Shown one piece after another: positions 10,601 to 23,224 of a stretch of DNA of 64,000 nt. The DNA comes from Atrichornis clamosus (taxonomy: Eukaryota; Chordata; Aves; Passeriformes; Menuridae). Each line of letters begins with the position of its first letter. Within the stretch, counting starts at the first letter, position 1. The position numbers and the translations under genes are program-made. The DNA is taken from positions 1 through 64,000 of the forward strand of contig WBMZ01009005.1 of assembly GCA_013400975.1 (NCBI GenBank). Reading direction: 5' to 3'. Below the pieces are notes generated by a model, which saw only the letters and a program-made list of their open reading frames with translations, searched no databases and had not been told where the DNA came from.

Positions 10601-13600
10601 AAATATGAAAGCAGATGTGCCTTATGGTGCAGGTCTTTCTAGAACATGTTAGAAGGCCATTTGCTTTCATAACAAGTGAACATTAAATGCAATTTACCTT
10701 TGACTATAGCTCTGTTCTGTTGTAAGCGCAAGTAAATTCAAAGTATATTTATCCTCTTTAGCCTTTAAACTCTTACTCTTTTTTACTGAAAGTCTTCCAA
10801 CAAGTGTTACTAATCTCCTTCCTTGACCTTCGTAATGGAAAAGGTTGTTTTTCAGAGTTCAAGAGTTTTGCTAATCAGCTACTGTCATTTTGTTTTCCAT
10901 ACCAGATTGCCCTTAGCTAAAGTTATATCCCAGTGTAGTCCTCAGACCTTAATTCTTAGAAAGTTCTTGGCTGCAGCTTATCTTATTTATTTTTACATTG
11001 CACTTAAACTAGGTAAGGTTTGGGGTTTGGTTTCTGTTGTTGCTGTTTTGGTTTTTTGGAGGGGTTTTTTGGGGTTTTTTTTTGAGTCTAGGAACCACTT
11101 TTGACTGGTGCTTTATGGTGCTGTGTCAGCTGATCCCCTAACTTGTCTCGGTTTTAGGAAGTTCTGCAACAAGTTTTCTTTGCTTTTAAAATTTATGATT
11201 TTGTTTTAGGTAGATCTTTCTCATTTCATGAATTTCCTGAATTTTACTCCTGCTATGTTCTGAGAAAAATGGAAAAGCTGGTATTTAATTTATTCTTGTC
11301 TGAATCTGAACCTCGGTTATCATGCTTATGGTGAGACTTTGGTCATATAGCCCCATGAAATTTTTAGAGATACACAAAGATAAGGTGATCCCTCTCATGG
11401 AGCCAAATTTTCCCTAATAGTAAAGAATAGTGCAGGAATAGCTCTTAAAAATTCAAGGCCTTCTGAATTTTATTTTAATTAGCAACAGCTCTGTATAAAA
11501 TTTATGACAAAGCTGCCAAGACTATCTGGCTTTGCAGAAGTGCAATGCAGGAAAATTTATGTTTAAGATGTTTGCTTTGTTTGGATAAAATTAACTGAAT
11601 TATGGGTATGCTGATAAATAAAAGTTAGTTCTCTGGAAGAAGGACTCTAGTCATCATTTAAAAATCTTCCTTGATGTCTAGTAAGAAAAGGAAAGCTGTG
11701 TCTTTATGAAGTTGGAATGTCTTGGACACTTAGTAATTTGTACTTGAAAGCACCTAAGTTCAAAGTTAAGTTGTATTAGTAACTTAGCTATGGTGACTTG
11801 GTAATAAAAGCTAATATAAATTCAGTTCAAATTAGTGTAGCTAATAGAAGATAATCTAATGCTGTAGAAATGCTGTGGAAATTAGTACGTTGGGTAGTTT
11901 AGGAAGTCTAAAAGGTATGAAGAGGAAAGAACATATTTCTTTTAAGAAATATATTTCCCTATAATTTGTTTATTAACATGAAGCTATGCTCTCTGCCAGA
12001 TCATTTTAGAAGTAAACAAGCAACCAGGCTGGAGCTTTGATTGTAGTAATTAAATAAATTTAAGATTGCTTCTTGATTTCTACAGAATGAAACCTATAAA
12101 ATCCTTTAATAATCCTAAAGTGAGTAGTCCAGACTGAATGCAGCAATGAAACAAGGGTTGACTGAGTCCTAGCTTGCCCACATCCAAACTGACAGCCAAA
12201 ATTTTAAAGCTTTAAACTTTGGTTCTGAAAAGAGGTGGATCAGCCATCACTACCCTTTGGGAAGGTAGTCTCATAAGAAAACAAAATGTCTACTCTTTAT
12301 TTTCTTATTTGACTTCCTTTCTGCTATACTAATAGCACAAAAGGCAGCTGAAACTGTGGAACGTCGGGGCATGTCCCAGTGTCTGGGTCCAGCTACAAAC
12401 TCCAGCTGCATTTCAGTTTCATATCAGATAGACAGCGAAACTTCATCCCTTTCCCCTTCTTATTTATGAAAGCATAAGGAACAGGAGGTGACTTATTTGT
12501 ATACCCACCATGCAGCTAGTGCTCACAAATTCTGACATGCAAGAATTTTTTTAGAAACTATGAAAACATGCCTTGCAATTTATCAGGCAACAACAAGAAA
12601 CAAGGACACTCCATAAGCAACAACGATTGAGAACAGACAGAGAAATGGATCAGTAACTTGTTAAGAATATTAGCAAATTAAAGAGAGAGCAGCCAGTCAG
12701 TCTCATATCATTGAACAAAGACATATAGTTGCAAACTAGATTAACTCATCTGCTTTGGGCAAAACTGAAAACAATTCTGTTTAAAAAAAATATTGACATC
12801 CTAATTAAGGTAATCTCTTTAAGTCTGATGGTGATGACAAGAATGGAAAACTCTTAGAACTGCTGAACTTGAAACTGTGCTTCATCTGATTATTTGGTTT
12901 ACTTATATGGAAGAAATAGAGATATTTCTGCTTTTTCCTACTCTGCTTTCTGTTCTGCAGATTGCATTTCATTCTGTGAGAGTCAACGGTAGTTTAACCA
13001 GCCAGTGTGTTGAAACATTGTAGAGTCCAAATTTTTCCAAACTAATTTTAGGCAAATAACCAAAGATCCAGTATTGGGAATGTATTGACTCTTAGCTGTC
13101 AGTGAGTGACTCAGATGTTAGGTGGGCTAGTTTGTGATCTGGAGGTGCTATGGAGTGTACTTGGGTCTTCTGTCTCTTCTTCCATGTCTTTAAACAGAAG
13201 CTATGATGGTATAAATTGCAAGTAATAGATAAGGAAAATTCACAGACTTTTAATGGTGTCATTCAAGCTACAGGACTTTATAAAAATATGATAATGTTTT
13301 CTAGGTTTTAACACTAGCAAGTTAAAATCTTAATCTGATAAGAGAGGCCTTTCAATTGGTATCACAACAAAAGTCATCTTGCTGGAATACTTTCCATGAA
13401 AGAAGTCTTCCTCCCATCTTTCCAATCAGAGTTTGAGTTGATGAAGAAATCTGCGCGATGGATCTGTTTTTCAAAACCAGTGAAATACGTGGGGAATTCT
13501 TGCTGAAACACACAATCAGTCTTGCGACTGTATCCAGCTCCTCACACCTTACATAAAATTTATTCAGCTAAGTCACTTAAAAGTCTTGTGATCTGGACTC

Positions 13601-13870
13601 TGTAGTCCCATACAGAGGTGTAAAGACTAGATTCTCCTCAGCTCTACTTTTCGTGACTGTTGCTCCAGTTGGAGGGGACGAGATGAGTTCACCTAACTGC
13701 ATCTCCCCTGTAAGAAGCATAAGAGGAAACAGCAAAATCATAAAACAATTAATGTTTTTGGTTCCACATATTCTGCTGTATTCTGTTCATAACATATTCT
13801 TCAGGATGTTGTTATGTTTTCAGCTTTAATATTAATTTAAATGTTTTAAGTGATAATCTGAGGTGTTACT
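7646..13870. other. Long unique AT-rich stretch, no gene seen
   Basis: Six kilobases without a recognisable exon, repeat family member or RNA gene. There is a strong acceptor-like pyrimidine tract ending TTCTGCAG at 12960, but no good donor follows. ORFs here are under 95 codons and lack family features. Confidence 0.5.
11010..11090 (+). repeat. T/G-rich low-complexity patch
   Basis: About 80 bases built almost only of G and T runs (GGTTTGGGGTTTGG, GGGGTTTTTTGGGGTTTT). It creates an apparent ORF that should not be read as a protein. Similar to the patch at 29 kb. Confidence 0.75.
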
Positions 13871-13879
13871 GGCTCAAGA

Positions 13880-15010
13880 TCTGGCTGGACACAATCCCTT
13901 CTGCTGCAAAAGTACTGAAAGACCTCACAGCCTTTGCTAGGAGTGAGTGGTCTCATAGCAGAAAGATAGAATTGTTGCCCAAGCATAACTGATGAGCATC
14001 ATCTCAGATGCCCTAGAGAGTTCAGGATGTGTTTGATATACTACAGAGAGGACCTGCAGGTATGATGCAAGTCCTGTGAGAGACCTGCAACTTTGGTGCC
14101 TTTGTAGAGGCCACTGAATCAGACCCTTGGTGACCATTGAAATGTTCATGTTTGGGATGGATCTCAGGTCAGTGCACATGACATGGCAGAATTCTCTCAT
14201 AAACAATCTCGGGAAATTCTTTCTGGAGCCAACAGATCATTCAGCATATGTCAGAGATAGGGAAGCTGAAGTATGGCTGAGTGGCTGGCATGGAGATAAC
14301 TATGCTTCAGGTGATTCTTGCTGCAACTCTTATCCTAAAGATGATGGAAGGTTGTGAGAACAGAGGCCTTAATAATGTGGCTGGATCTATGAACCATGCA
14401 CTGTACAAGTTGCTCCACAGTTGAGAGAAAGCTGCAGTTTGCCAATGAAGTCCCAGAGAAGACTGCTTTAATGGTTTTGGGTCAGTTAAAAACTGAAAGG
14501 TTAGGCTATTTGGATACTAATGATCTCATGATAGTCCTTTGTGGGGAATCCCTTTGTCTAGTCCCAGGCAAGTTTAACACAGAGTTTCTGAGACTGCTGG
14601 GTTTGTATGAAACACCTCAGCAGTGTTCGTGGTGGGATTTAGTAGTCCAAAAGCAGTTTACTCAAGAACTTTATTCCATTTAGTGGGCTGAAAATGTCAA
14701 TCTGATAATTTTACCACAGCCCAAATTGTGCAACCTTTGTCCAGGAATGCAAAGAAGAGAAGGAACCACTGACTTCTCACTCCATATCCCCACAAAACCT
14801 GAGGTTGAATTTGGTCATGTGGATGCATGTGCTTTGTCTACTTCGCCTGCTGAGTCAGGAAGCTCAGTGCAAGCCATGCATCTTGCAACTGCTGCAAGCC
14901 AGCCCTTTCCTGGCTTGGCAAGTATCTGCATTGCTCTTTAACCCACACAAACTGTATGGAGCTCAGCTCAGGGATAAAGTTCAAACCATCCCTCTGAACT
15001 TTTTAAATCT
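13880..15010 (+). other. Degenerate ORF-rich block of unknown origin
   Basis: This 1.1-kb block is visibly richer in G+C than its surroundings. On the plus strand one frame is open from 14396 to 14941 except for a single TAG at 14684, giving about 180 codons with the stretch GKFNTEFLRLLGLYETPQQC. A second frame (14127-14357) lies immediately upstream and would join it by a frameshift. The pattern is that of an old pseudogene or an old mobile-element coding region, but I see no retroviral, LINE or transposase motif and no terminal repeats. A noncoding transcript exon is an alternative. Confidence 0.3.
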
Positions 15011-18000
15011 ACTCCTATCTTAAGGGAGATCCTGCTGAGAGACTTGAAAAGTACATAACTAACCTCTTAGTAAAAGAATGAATATCACTTACAAACTTGT
15101 TGCATCTTTGACTGACCTTGATGGTTTCAGGAAAGTAATATAGAGAGAAGTCTGCAACAGAGCTTTAGAAACCTTTGAAATGCTATTCTGTCCACAGTGA
15201 CATACAGCTTTCCAAAGGAGTTTGTCTTACAGGCAGTTGCTTCAGAGATAGGGAACAGCACATGTTATCCCAGAAGGTTAATGGAGAAGGGCACCTGATC
15301 TATTTGTGAATCAGAGGCTATTCCCATGGGAGAATACTCGTTGAAAGAGTGTTTAGACATTTAGTGTGAACAAAATTGGTAAAATATTTTTACTGAAGAT
15401 GTATCCTCTTGTCCAAAATAGCTTCTCCCTTTCCTGAAATTACCAAATGCAATTAGGACATTAATGACAGATTAATAGGCAATATTAGGAATGCTCCTGG
15501 AAGCATACCAAGAATTGGACATACAACTGAACATACAATCAAACTATATGGGCATTTCAAACAGAAGGGCAAGGAGTGCTTTGGGCTCTACATGTAATGT
15601 TAAGAGCAAAGAGAGTACAGAAGACTACTAAAAATACTCTTGTTGTGCAATGTGCTTATTCTGTGTACCCCACTTGGAAGGCAGAATTAACACCAGATAG
15701 CTGGAAGCCAGCTGGGAGCAAATAGCTATTTTTTCATAACATAAATGGGAAACAACAGGGTGGCTGATGTCAATGTCTGTGAAAGTAACACCTTTCGAAT
15801 TCAGTTGTTGTGGTACTAGTTCAGCCTCAGCTCTGTTCAGAAGCTGATCCTAAACTTAGGTGTTTAATTTAGAGGGTATGTGTACAGTATGGATTGAAGC
15901 CTGGTAGGTGGCTTTTCTTTCTGTAATGAGGAGTCAAATGTTGACTGTACTTCTGATTTGGTCTAAACTCTACAAACCAAATAACATTTCAAGATCTTTT
16001 ATAAGTTAATAGTTTGTAATAAATTTTTTAAAAGTCTATCCTATAATAAAATGGACACAAAAAAGTCCTACAAATCAAGTGAAGAATTCTTTAAAAAAGG
16101 TTTCCCTTGTTCATTGGGAGATAAACTACCTTAGGACAACTTTTTCAGGGTGGTAGGTTCTTTGGAGTTTGTCCTTTTCCTGTTTCACTTTGAGATTCAT
16201 TAATTAACTTCTGCTAAGTGTATCTTCCTTATGACTGGATTCCTGGATAGTACCTCCAAGAAAGACAAATAAACAACTATTGTCATTTTTTTTTTTTGGT
16301 AAAACAGGTCATATTTTTAACATTTCTCTACAGCTTTGTTTCCTGAGAGTACTGTCAGGTAGATTGCATGTTCTATTATGCCTAGTACAGTTTCATTCTT
16401 GTGAAAGTGACATCCTTTAGCCATAGAAAAATCTCAGCTTTTGCTCTTAAAAGATGACTTGGAAGAGATTGTTATGCTGAAAATTGCATTAGATTTAAAA
16501 CTAGTGAATATGATGGAATATATTTCATGGGGTAATTCAATGTAGTTCACATTTGCTCATTATTCCGTTGCTTTTTCGAATAAATGTAATTACATTTTTA
16601 TGTTGCCTTGAGAATAAATCAAAAGCAAACCAGAATATTTTTAAGGTGAAGCAAATCCAGGTGAATATATGTTCCAGTATTGTTTTAATTTGCTATGTTT
16701 GTACACACATCTCTCAGTTGGCTTTCCTGTTACTGACTTTAGGGAAGTACTTGCCTTGGAAAGGAGACAAATTCAGCCACCATCTAGAAACAAGCAGTAA
16801 GGAAGGACCTTCTCAATAAAAAAATAATAATTAGGAAACAGGAGGTCAACTGATCCCAAAAACCACATCAAGAACTCTCACTTAAATATAAAAGAAAGGC
16901 AAGTGAAATTTTTACATGAGGGGACTGCAAAATGAGATGTAGAGATGTTTGTCCAGTGTAAAGGGTTTTAAGCCATGACACCCAGATTTCTGGGGACTGT
17001 AAATTCCTTCTAAATAATAAAAACCCCAAGGTAATCAACAAATGCAGGATGGTTATTTCTCAGTGAGCTTTAATTGTTCTATATGCCACTGAAAAATGGC
17101 TAAGCTTCCAAAAGTAAAAAGGTTGAAAATGACATCTCTAGCACACTAGCTCACCATTCTGGGAACTTTTGAACTGATCCTGTCTTTGGAGTAGCTGTAT
17201 TCAGTTACAAGGTCATCCTTTGACTGCAAAGCACTTTTATGAACCAGAAGTCTCTGAGTTTGTTCCAGGTAGGACTGCTGGTTTTAAAATAGAATTTAAA
17301 AAAAGCAAAGCAAAGAAAAAATATGAGGATTATAATAAAATCTAGGAAGTTTCTAACTTCTTCGCTAAATACTTTTGGAACCTTTATAAGATTTTGAAAA
17401 CTTCGAGAAAACATAAACAGTAGGTTATCTGTGTTCTTGTATATCTGTGGTGAAATAAAAGAGGGTCACAGAGTGATCTTGAGCATATACTGTGGACATC
17501 TATACTTAAATGTTAGCTCAGTCACTGTCTCTGTGTTGTATTGCCTCCATTTCAGACATATCTGTTCATCAAGGAGCAGCACTAAGTAGTGCAGATTTGA
17601 GGTGATTAGTGCCATTTGCCCTTGGCTTCCTGTCCCTTTATGTAAGTGAACAGTATGGGCCAAGTTATTGTTTAAATATATTTATTTAAATACTGTTAAC
17701 AGCAGTGTTGAATGCTCTTTTGTTAGTGACCAGGCCAAATACATCACATATATTTTGTGGATTCTTTTATGGTTTCCTTTATCATCTTATCCATTTGCAG
17801 TAAAACGTATTTAGCAGACTGAAATCTTACAGAGCAGCAGAGAGTGCCTGAGAAAGCTTTTACCTGAAAGTAAGCACCAGAAGCTCTTTCTTAGAGAACT
17901 CCACTGGGCTCATGTTTTTCTTTCATAGAATAACCTAATGATTAGCACAGTTGTCAAGGAAATGAGAGACCCATATCCCATTACCTCCACTAGCTGAAAG

Positions 18001-20221
18001 AGCTGTAAACCAAAACTTCCTGGCAGAATATATCAAAAGACTGGACATTGGGATAGTCTTCAAAACTACAGAGAAACAGCTTCCTTCTTCTCAAGAGCCA
18101 TGTAAAAATAGCAGAAGGGTATTTAATTTTGAAGCCTAAGGTGTGAGGCACCGTCTGGTATGGCAGAATACCACAAATCAAGTCATAGGAGAGTTTCTGT
18201 ATTTTCTTTAATGAATGTTTCACTGAAACATCATGTCTCACAATAGAAACACCATTTTGTGGGGTTTTTTTCCAAATTTTTCCTGGAATATATTAAACAT
18301 ACTGAAACAGTTTAATTAGGTAGAAATTTATTCTTTGAGTTTTACACATATGGCTTAAGCTTCAAAATCCCATGATGTATCGTTTCCCTTGATATGATAG
18401 TCTCTTGATTTCTTCCTTTTTTTCTCATGTCTTGGGTGGAAAATGAGGAGGACTTCGGTGGATCTCAGTCAGTTTGCAAAGTCAACCCACACTCTCAGAG
18501 TTCCAAAAGCTCTGGGCTTCCTTCACATAAAATTCACTACTACAGTGAAGAGTTACATAATGTCACAGAATATCACAACCTTTTCAAATTTTTTCTTAAT
18601 TTTGAAGCTGTAGACTGTGCCCAGAACTCCGGAACTTGGATCCAAAATAGGTGAGAGACTGGATGAGTATTATCTGTACTATACTGCTTGTCACTAGTTA
18701 TGAAGAAAATTGTTGTCTGATATTTAGAAAAGACAGCGCTGATGATGCTGCAATATTAGCAGTTAACAAGAACCTGTTTTCACAGTGTTTTCATAATCCA
18801 TAAAATTAAGAACAATAGAAGTTGAGTGTTTGTTCCAAACTTTATTTAATTACAGTCCACTTTTATTCACATACACAATATGTCCTAGATTTTAGTGAAT
18901 TTTAATTAAACAGAACATCTAAATATTGCAGCAAGTGTTTTTGAGAAAATTTCATGCAGGAATGCTGCTTTTGAGAAGGCTTTCTCCTTTCCAAGAGCAC
19001 AAAATGCAAACTGGTTCTTAGGTAAAATGGCAGATCTTTGCCCCTTTGGAACTGGAGGATAGTAGTGGAATCAAGAAAATGGCTGTCTTTGTTAAAATAA
19101 CTGTTTTGTCTTTCCCATTCAGTACAAAAGAGCACTAAAATTCCTAAAGAATAGGTTCTTCAGTGAATTCATTGTCTGGGGCATATTTTTTCCTCCATCT
19201 CTGTTAAAGAAGAAACTAAGTACATGAAGAGAGAAAGAGAAAGGTATCATTGGTAGTATTTAGATATTTCAATAATGCACAAGATTTCAGTGAATATTAG
19301 CACCCTGGAAAGTTTCAATAATCTGCTGTTCTCTTGTTAATATCATTAGGAACAGTGGAAGATGTAGCATTGAGTGCTATATTTCTTAGGGCACCCATTT
19401 GGAATAATTTTTTGTCTGCAAAAAACCACTGCCTGCATTTCCTTTCCTCACAGAAGCTGTTAAGCTCAGAACAAGCATTGCTATGGTGATAATGTATTGA
19501 CTTTTTCTCACAGAGCAAAGAAATTGAATCCCTCCTATGTCTGAAAAAGATGCATTTTTTTACCGCTTACCTGTGACTGGTACTTTCAGTCCTTGCCAGG
19601 AAAGGCTTCCAGAAACAGTAATAGTTATATATTTGTTTTCAATCCAACGAAAGTTACATTACAAGCAAAGAAAACAGTATTGCTAACAGTTTTAAATTTT
19701 AAAGCCAAGAATAGCTGTGAATAATGAGGCAGTAGAAAATATAACTTAATTTTTCAGGTTCCACTGTGAGTCATTGTTCAGAAATAACAAAAAAATCAGA
19801 GAATAAATCCATTTATTATAAAAATAGTTCATTTTGATCTCAGGAGAAAATTACTTTAAAAAAGACTGATGTAGAAGGGCAGAGGCATCCATGGTGTACA
19901 TGGAGACTCAACTGCTCTCCAGTTTCCTCATCAGTCGTATTTCCATCTTGTATCAAAGTAATGAAAAAACACTATGACACGGAGAGGACTAGGCACGTAT
20001 ATTGGCCACAGATATGTTCTCGGCAGCTGTGTAGCAGTAGTTTGTGGGCTTTTTTATTGTTTCTCAGCTTTGCCAAAGACAGAGACACATTCATGCTATA
20101 CAGGAGAGAGGATGTGCAAATTGTCAACTCGGTGGCTAAAGAGATTGGTGTTTCTGCTCCTGAATCTTCCCACTGTAAACCTATGGCTGAAAATTTACTT
20201 ACTATGAAAGAAGAAAAAAAA
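15011..20221. other. Long unique stretch, no gene seen
   Basis: AT-rich sequence with only short ORFs in conflicting frames. No CR1 or LTR signature is visible, which makes it one of the longest repeat-free parts of the window. Confidence 0.5.
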
Positions 20222-20590
20222 TGAGGGAAGGGAAGGGAAGGGAAGGGAAGGGAAGGGAAGGGAAGGGAAGGGAAGGGAANNNNNNNNNNNNNNNNNNNNN
20301 NNNNNNNNNNNNNNNNNNNNNNNNNNNNNNNNNNNNNNNNNNNNNNNNNNNNNNNNNNNNNNNNNNNNNNNNNNNNNNNNNNNNNNNNNNNNNNNNNNNN
20401 NNNNNNNNNNNNNNNNNNNNAAAAAAAAAGGAAAAAAAAAAAGGAAAAAAAAAGAAAAAAAAAGAAAAAAAAAGAAAAAGGAAAAAAAAAGAGAAAAAAG
20501 AAAATAAAAAAAGAAAAGAAAAAGAAGAAAAAGAAAAAGAAAAAAGAAAAAGAAAAAGGAAAAAAGAAAAAAAGAAAAAAGAAAAGAAAA
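20222..20590 (+). repeat. Polypurine tract: (GGGAA)n, gap, then (A)nG
   Basis: About 11 copies of GGGAA run into an assembly gap. On the far side the sequence resumes as A-runs broken by single or double G for about 170 bases. The whole tract on the plus strand is purine apart from one T. The translated reading frame through it (Lys/Glu/Arg only, and running across the gap) is an artefact. Such tracts favour replication slippage and triplex DNA, and they commonly break assemblies. Confidence 0.95.
20280..20420. other. Assembly gap (141 N)
   Basis: A run of undetermined bases inside the polypurine tract. The true repeat length is unknown. Confidence 1.
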
Positions 20591-21540
20591 TAATTTCTTA
20601 AAGTTTAACTATTTTAATCTTTTAAAGTCGCCTTAGGCTCTGATCTACCCACAATTTAGACATTTCAGTCTTATGTGAAAGGATTTGCCAATTGGCTGTT
20701 GAATAGTGAGAGGACAGAAGTGTTCCCTGTTCCTGCTAATTTCTAGTGTAATGATACTAGTGGTCTTTTTGGTGTTATCAAAAATGGATAAAATAAAATA
20801 GTGTATAATTGGAAAGACTGTTTAGAACTAAAGTTTGACATCTTTCAGAGCATTCTAACTATTTAGGTCATTTTGAAAATTCTAGATGGGCTTTTATATG
20901 ATTATGGAGGATATGGACCCAGGATATTCCAAAGATGCAGAAAATCCTTCAGATGGCAGCTCTTTATCAAGTTTATCTCACCTGCAAATGGGAAAATAGA
21001 TAAAAAATGGTGATCTCTTATCAGTCTATTTCATTATAATACAAAATATGATTCTGAATATTTCTTATATTATTTCCTTAGAAAATGTATGAGTGTAGAA
21101 AGTTGCAGGAAGAATAGAGTTTGCTTCTACCTCTTAAATTTAAAAAAAATCTAAAGATCATTTTATTGAAAATGAAGATCTTTTTGAATTTTTTAAAATT
21201 TTTTTGCAACTAGTAGTATATTTAGAAATTAATTATTTTAAAATAAACATGAAAGTATTAGTATCTGAAATTAACATGAACTCATTACAATACAATGTAG
21301 ATCATTCTTTCAAATAACTTTTAAAGCACTGATATTTCTTCCTAAATACTTATGAAACAATTTCTAAACACAGTTTAAACTTAATTCCCCAAATTTAACA
21401 TTTGAAGCAGAGGAGAATTCAATGACAAATTTCTTAGGAATAACCGTAATCATGGAAGAATCAATAATATTAGAAAGTGTAAGAGAACTCAACCTTTTTT
21501 TATTTATCAGTATAATAATTGATTTTACTGTAAGCATTTT
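20591..21540. other. Unique AT-rich sequence
   Basis: No gene or repeat seen; very AT-rich between 21050 and 21400. Confidence 0.55.
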
Positions 21541-21544
21541 AAAA

Positions 21545-22315
21545 TGCACTGTCAAACTCATCTATAAGAAGAGCCCAAGAGAAGACCTAGAAAAATACAA
21601 GCCCATAAGTATTACTTCAATCCTTGGATTACTTCAATCCAATGGAACAAGTCCTCCTAGAAACTACTACTTTCCAAATGACGCAGGTGATTGGGAAAAA
21701 TCAGCACAGATTTACCAAAGGTGAATCATGCCAGATTAACCTGAACACCTACAACAATACAACATCTTCTATCAACATGGGGAGAGCAGTGGATGTTGTT
21801 TAGCTGGACTTCAGCAAAGCCTTTGACAGTGTTTCCCACAGCCTTGTCCTAGACAAACTGGCAAGGTACAGATTGGATTCATGACCTGTGAGATGTGTAG
21901 GAAGCTGGCTGACAGGCTGCACTCAGAGGGTGATCAATGCTTTTTACCCATGTCATCAGGGCTGGATAACCTGCTCTGTGAGGAAAGAATGAAGGAGTTA
22001 GGTCTTCTCACCCTGTAGAAGGCATAGGAGGACCTCATCATAGTATTCCGGTACCTAAAGAGTGGCTACAAAGAGTCTCTCTTTTCACTAGGAATCACAT
22101 GGAGAAGACAAGGGGCAATGGGTACAAATTGCACCAGGAGAGGTTTCATCTTAACACAAGAAAGAAATGTTTACAATGAGACCAGTCAATGGAACAATCT
22201 CTGCAGGGGCACAGTAGGGCCCTTATCATAGGAGGTTTTTTCAAGATGCAATGGAGCAGGATTCTAGACAATCTCACTAGGCTCCCTTTCTCATGAAAGG
22301 CTGGACTATGATAAT
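21545..22315 (+). mobile_element. CR1 LINE fragment with internal deletion
   Basis: In the plus direction it carries the CR1 reverse-transcriptase landmarks: a degenerate 'CACAGATTTACCAAAGG' segment, then GTGGATGTTGTTTAGCTGGA and TTCAGCAAAGCCTTTGACAG, which encode the AFDSV region of the polymerase. After about 21945 it jumps to the C-terminal and 3' UTR part (GCTGGATAACCTGCTCTGTG, then GGAGGACCTCATCATAG), so roughly half a kilobase or more of the normal element between these points is missing. Stops and frameshifts are frequent; it is dead. Confidence 0.85.
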
Positions 22316-23110
22316 GTTTCACATTGCCTTCCTGAAGATTGTGACAGCCTGCTTATTTGGTTGTATGCAACCAATTGGCATGGTTGTATAAACACCATGT
22401 CAAGTTGTTTCCAGATATTTTGTAATTGATATTACGTTTCTGTGAGAAATTGAAATGCCATTTTAATTAGATGGTCAAATGAACATCTGAAGTAGTCACC
22501 TGCAGAGTGAGGAGTAAATGTTCCTTCCTTACTTTGCTTTGTGTTGTGTTGAACATTTAAAATTTATATTCATTAAATGGAGAGTTCTAGAATTCAGAAT
22601 GTGTTTAACATTAGATGCAAAACTAACTGAAATAGCTGCTTTAATAATTTTGTGACCTAGTTTGGGGAAGAAATGGAATATTTTCACATTTTATTTTCAG
22701 GCAGACATATATAATGAGTCTAATATTAAACAAGTGAATTGTTTTATTAGCTCATCTGTAGTAATTCTGTGTCACAAAATCTTTGGTCAAGGACATCATT
22801 GAATCTTATAATTCTGATCATGATGGAGGCTATAAATCATGAAATCTCACTGAACTCAATATATTAGAAGCCTGAATCTCTCCTGAGAAAAAGGCATTGC
22901 CTGGTAATATGAGCTTTTTTATTATGAATCAGAAATATCTTTGTTTTGCCTTACTGGACTTCAGTGCAGTTTCCACTTAGCCAGTGTGGGAGCTATCAGG
23001 AATCAAAAATGGAGCATTAGTCAATAATGCAATGATACTTTTCATTTTGGAGTGCAGTGGTATGTAATAGTAGGAAGAGCATGTCCTGTGTTGGTTACTG
23101 TGTTCTTGCA
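22316..23110. other. Unique sequence between CR1 copies
   Basis: No feature seen. Confidence 0.5.
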
Positions 23111-23117
23111 AAACTTA

Positions 23118-23200
23118 GGTGAACTGAAAAGCATTCAGAGGAAAACAAAAGAATGATAAGAGGGTTAGAAAAATTTAGCTATGAGGGAAGATAGAAGAGC
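23118..23200 (+). mobile_element. Short CR1 fragment
   Basis: ACAAAAGAATGATAAGAGGG followed by TATGAGGGAAGATAGAAGAGCTT corresponds to the CR1 segment near the 3' end that normally reads 'atgatcagagggatggag...tatgaggaaaggctgagagagct'. It precedes a CR1 that starts further 5' in the element, so it is a separate older insertion. Confidence 0.6.
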
Positions 23201-23224
23201 TTACTGATACCACTGTGAGAGCAC

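Noticed and set aside
12961..12988. 28-nt exon after a strong pyrimidine tract
   Set aside because: Donor is weak (GTAGTT) and the segment is too short to judge.
20221..20601. 126-codon Lys/Glu-rich ORF
   Set aside because: It is the translation of a polypurine microsatellite and runs across an N gap.
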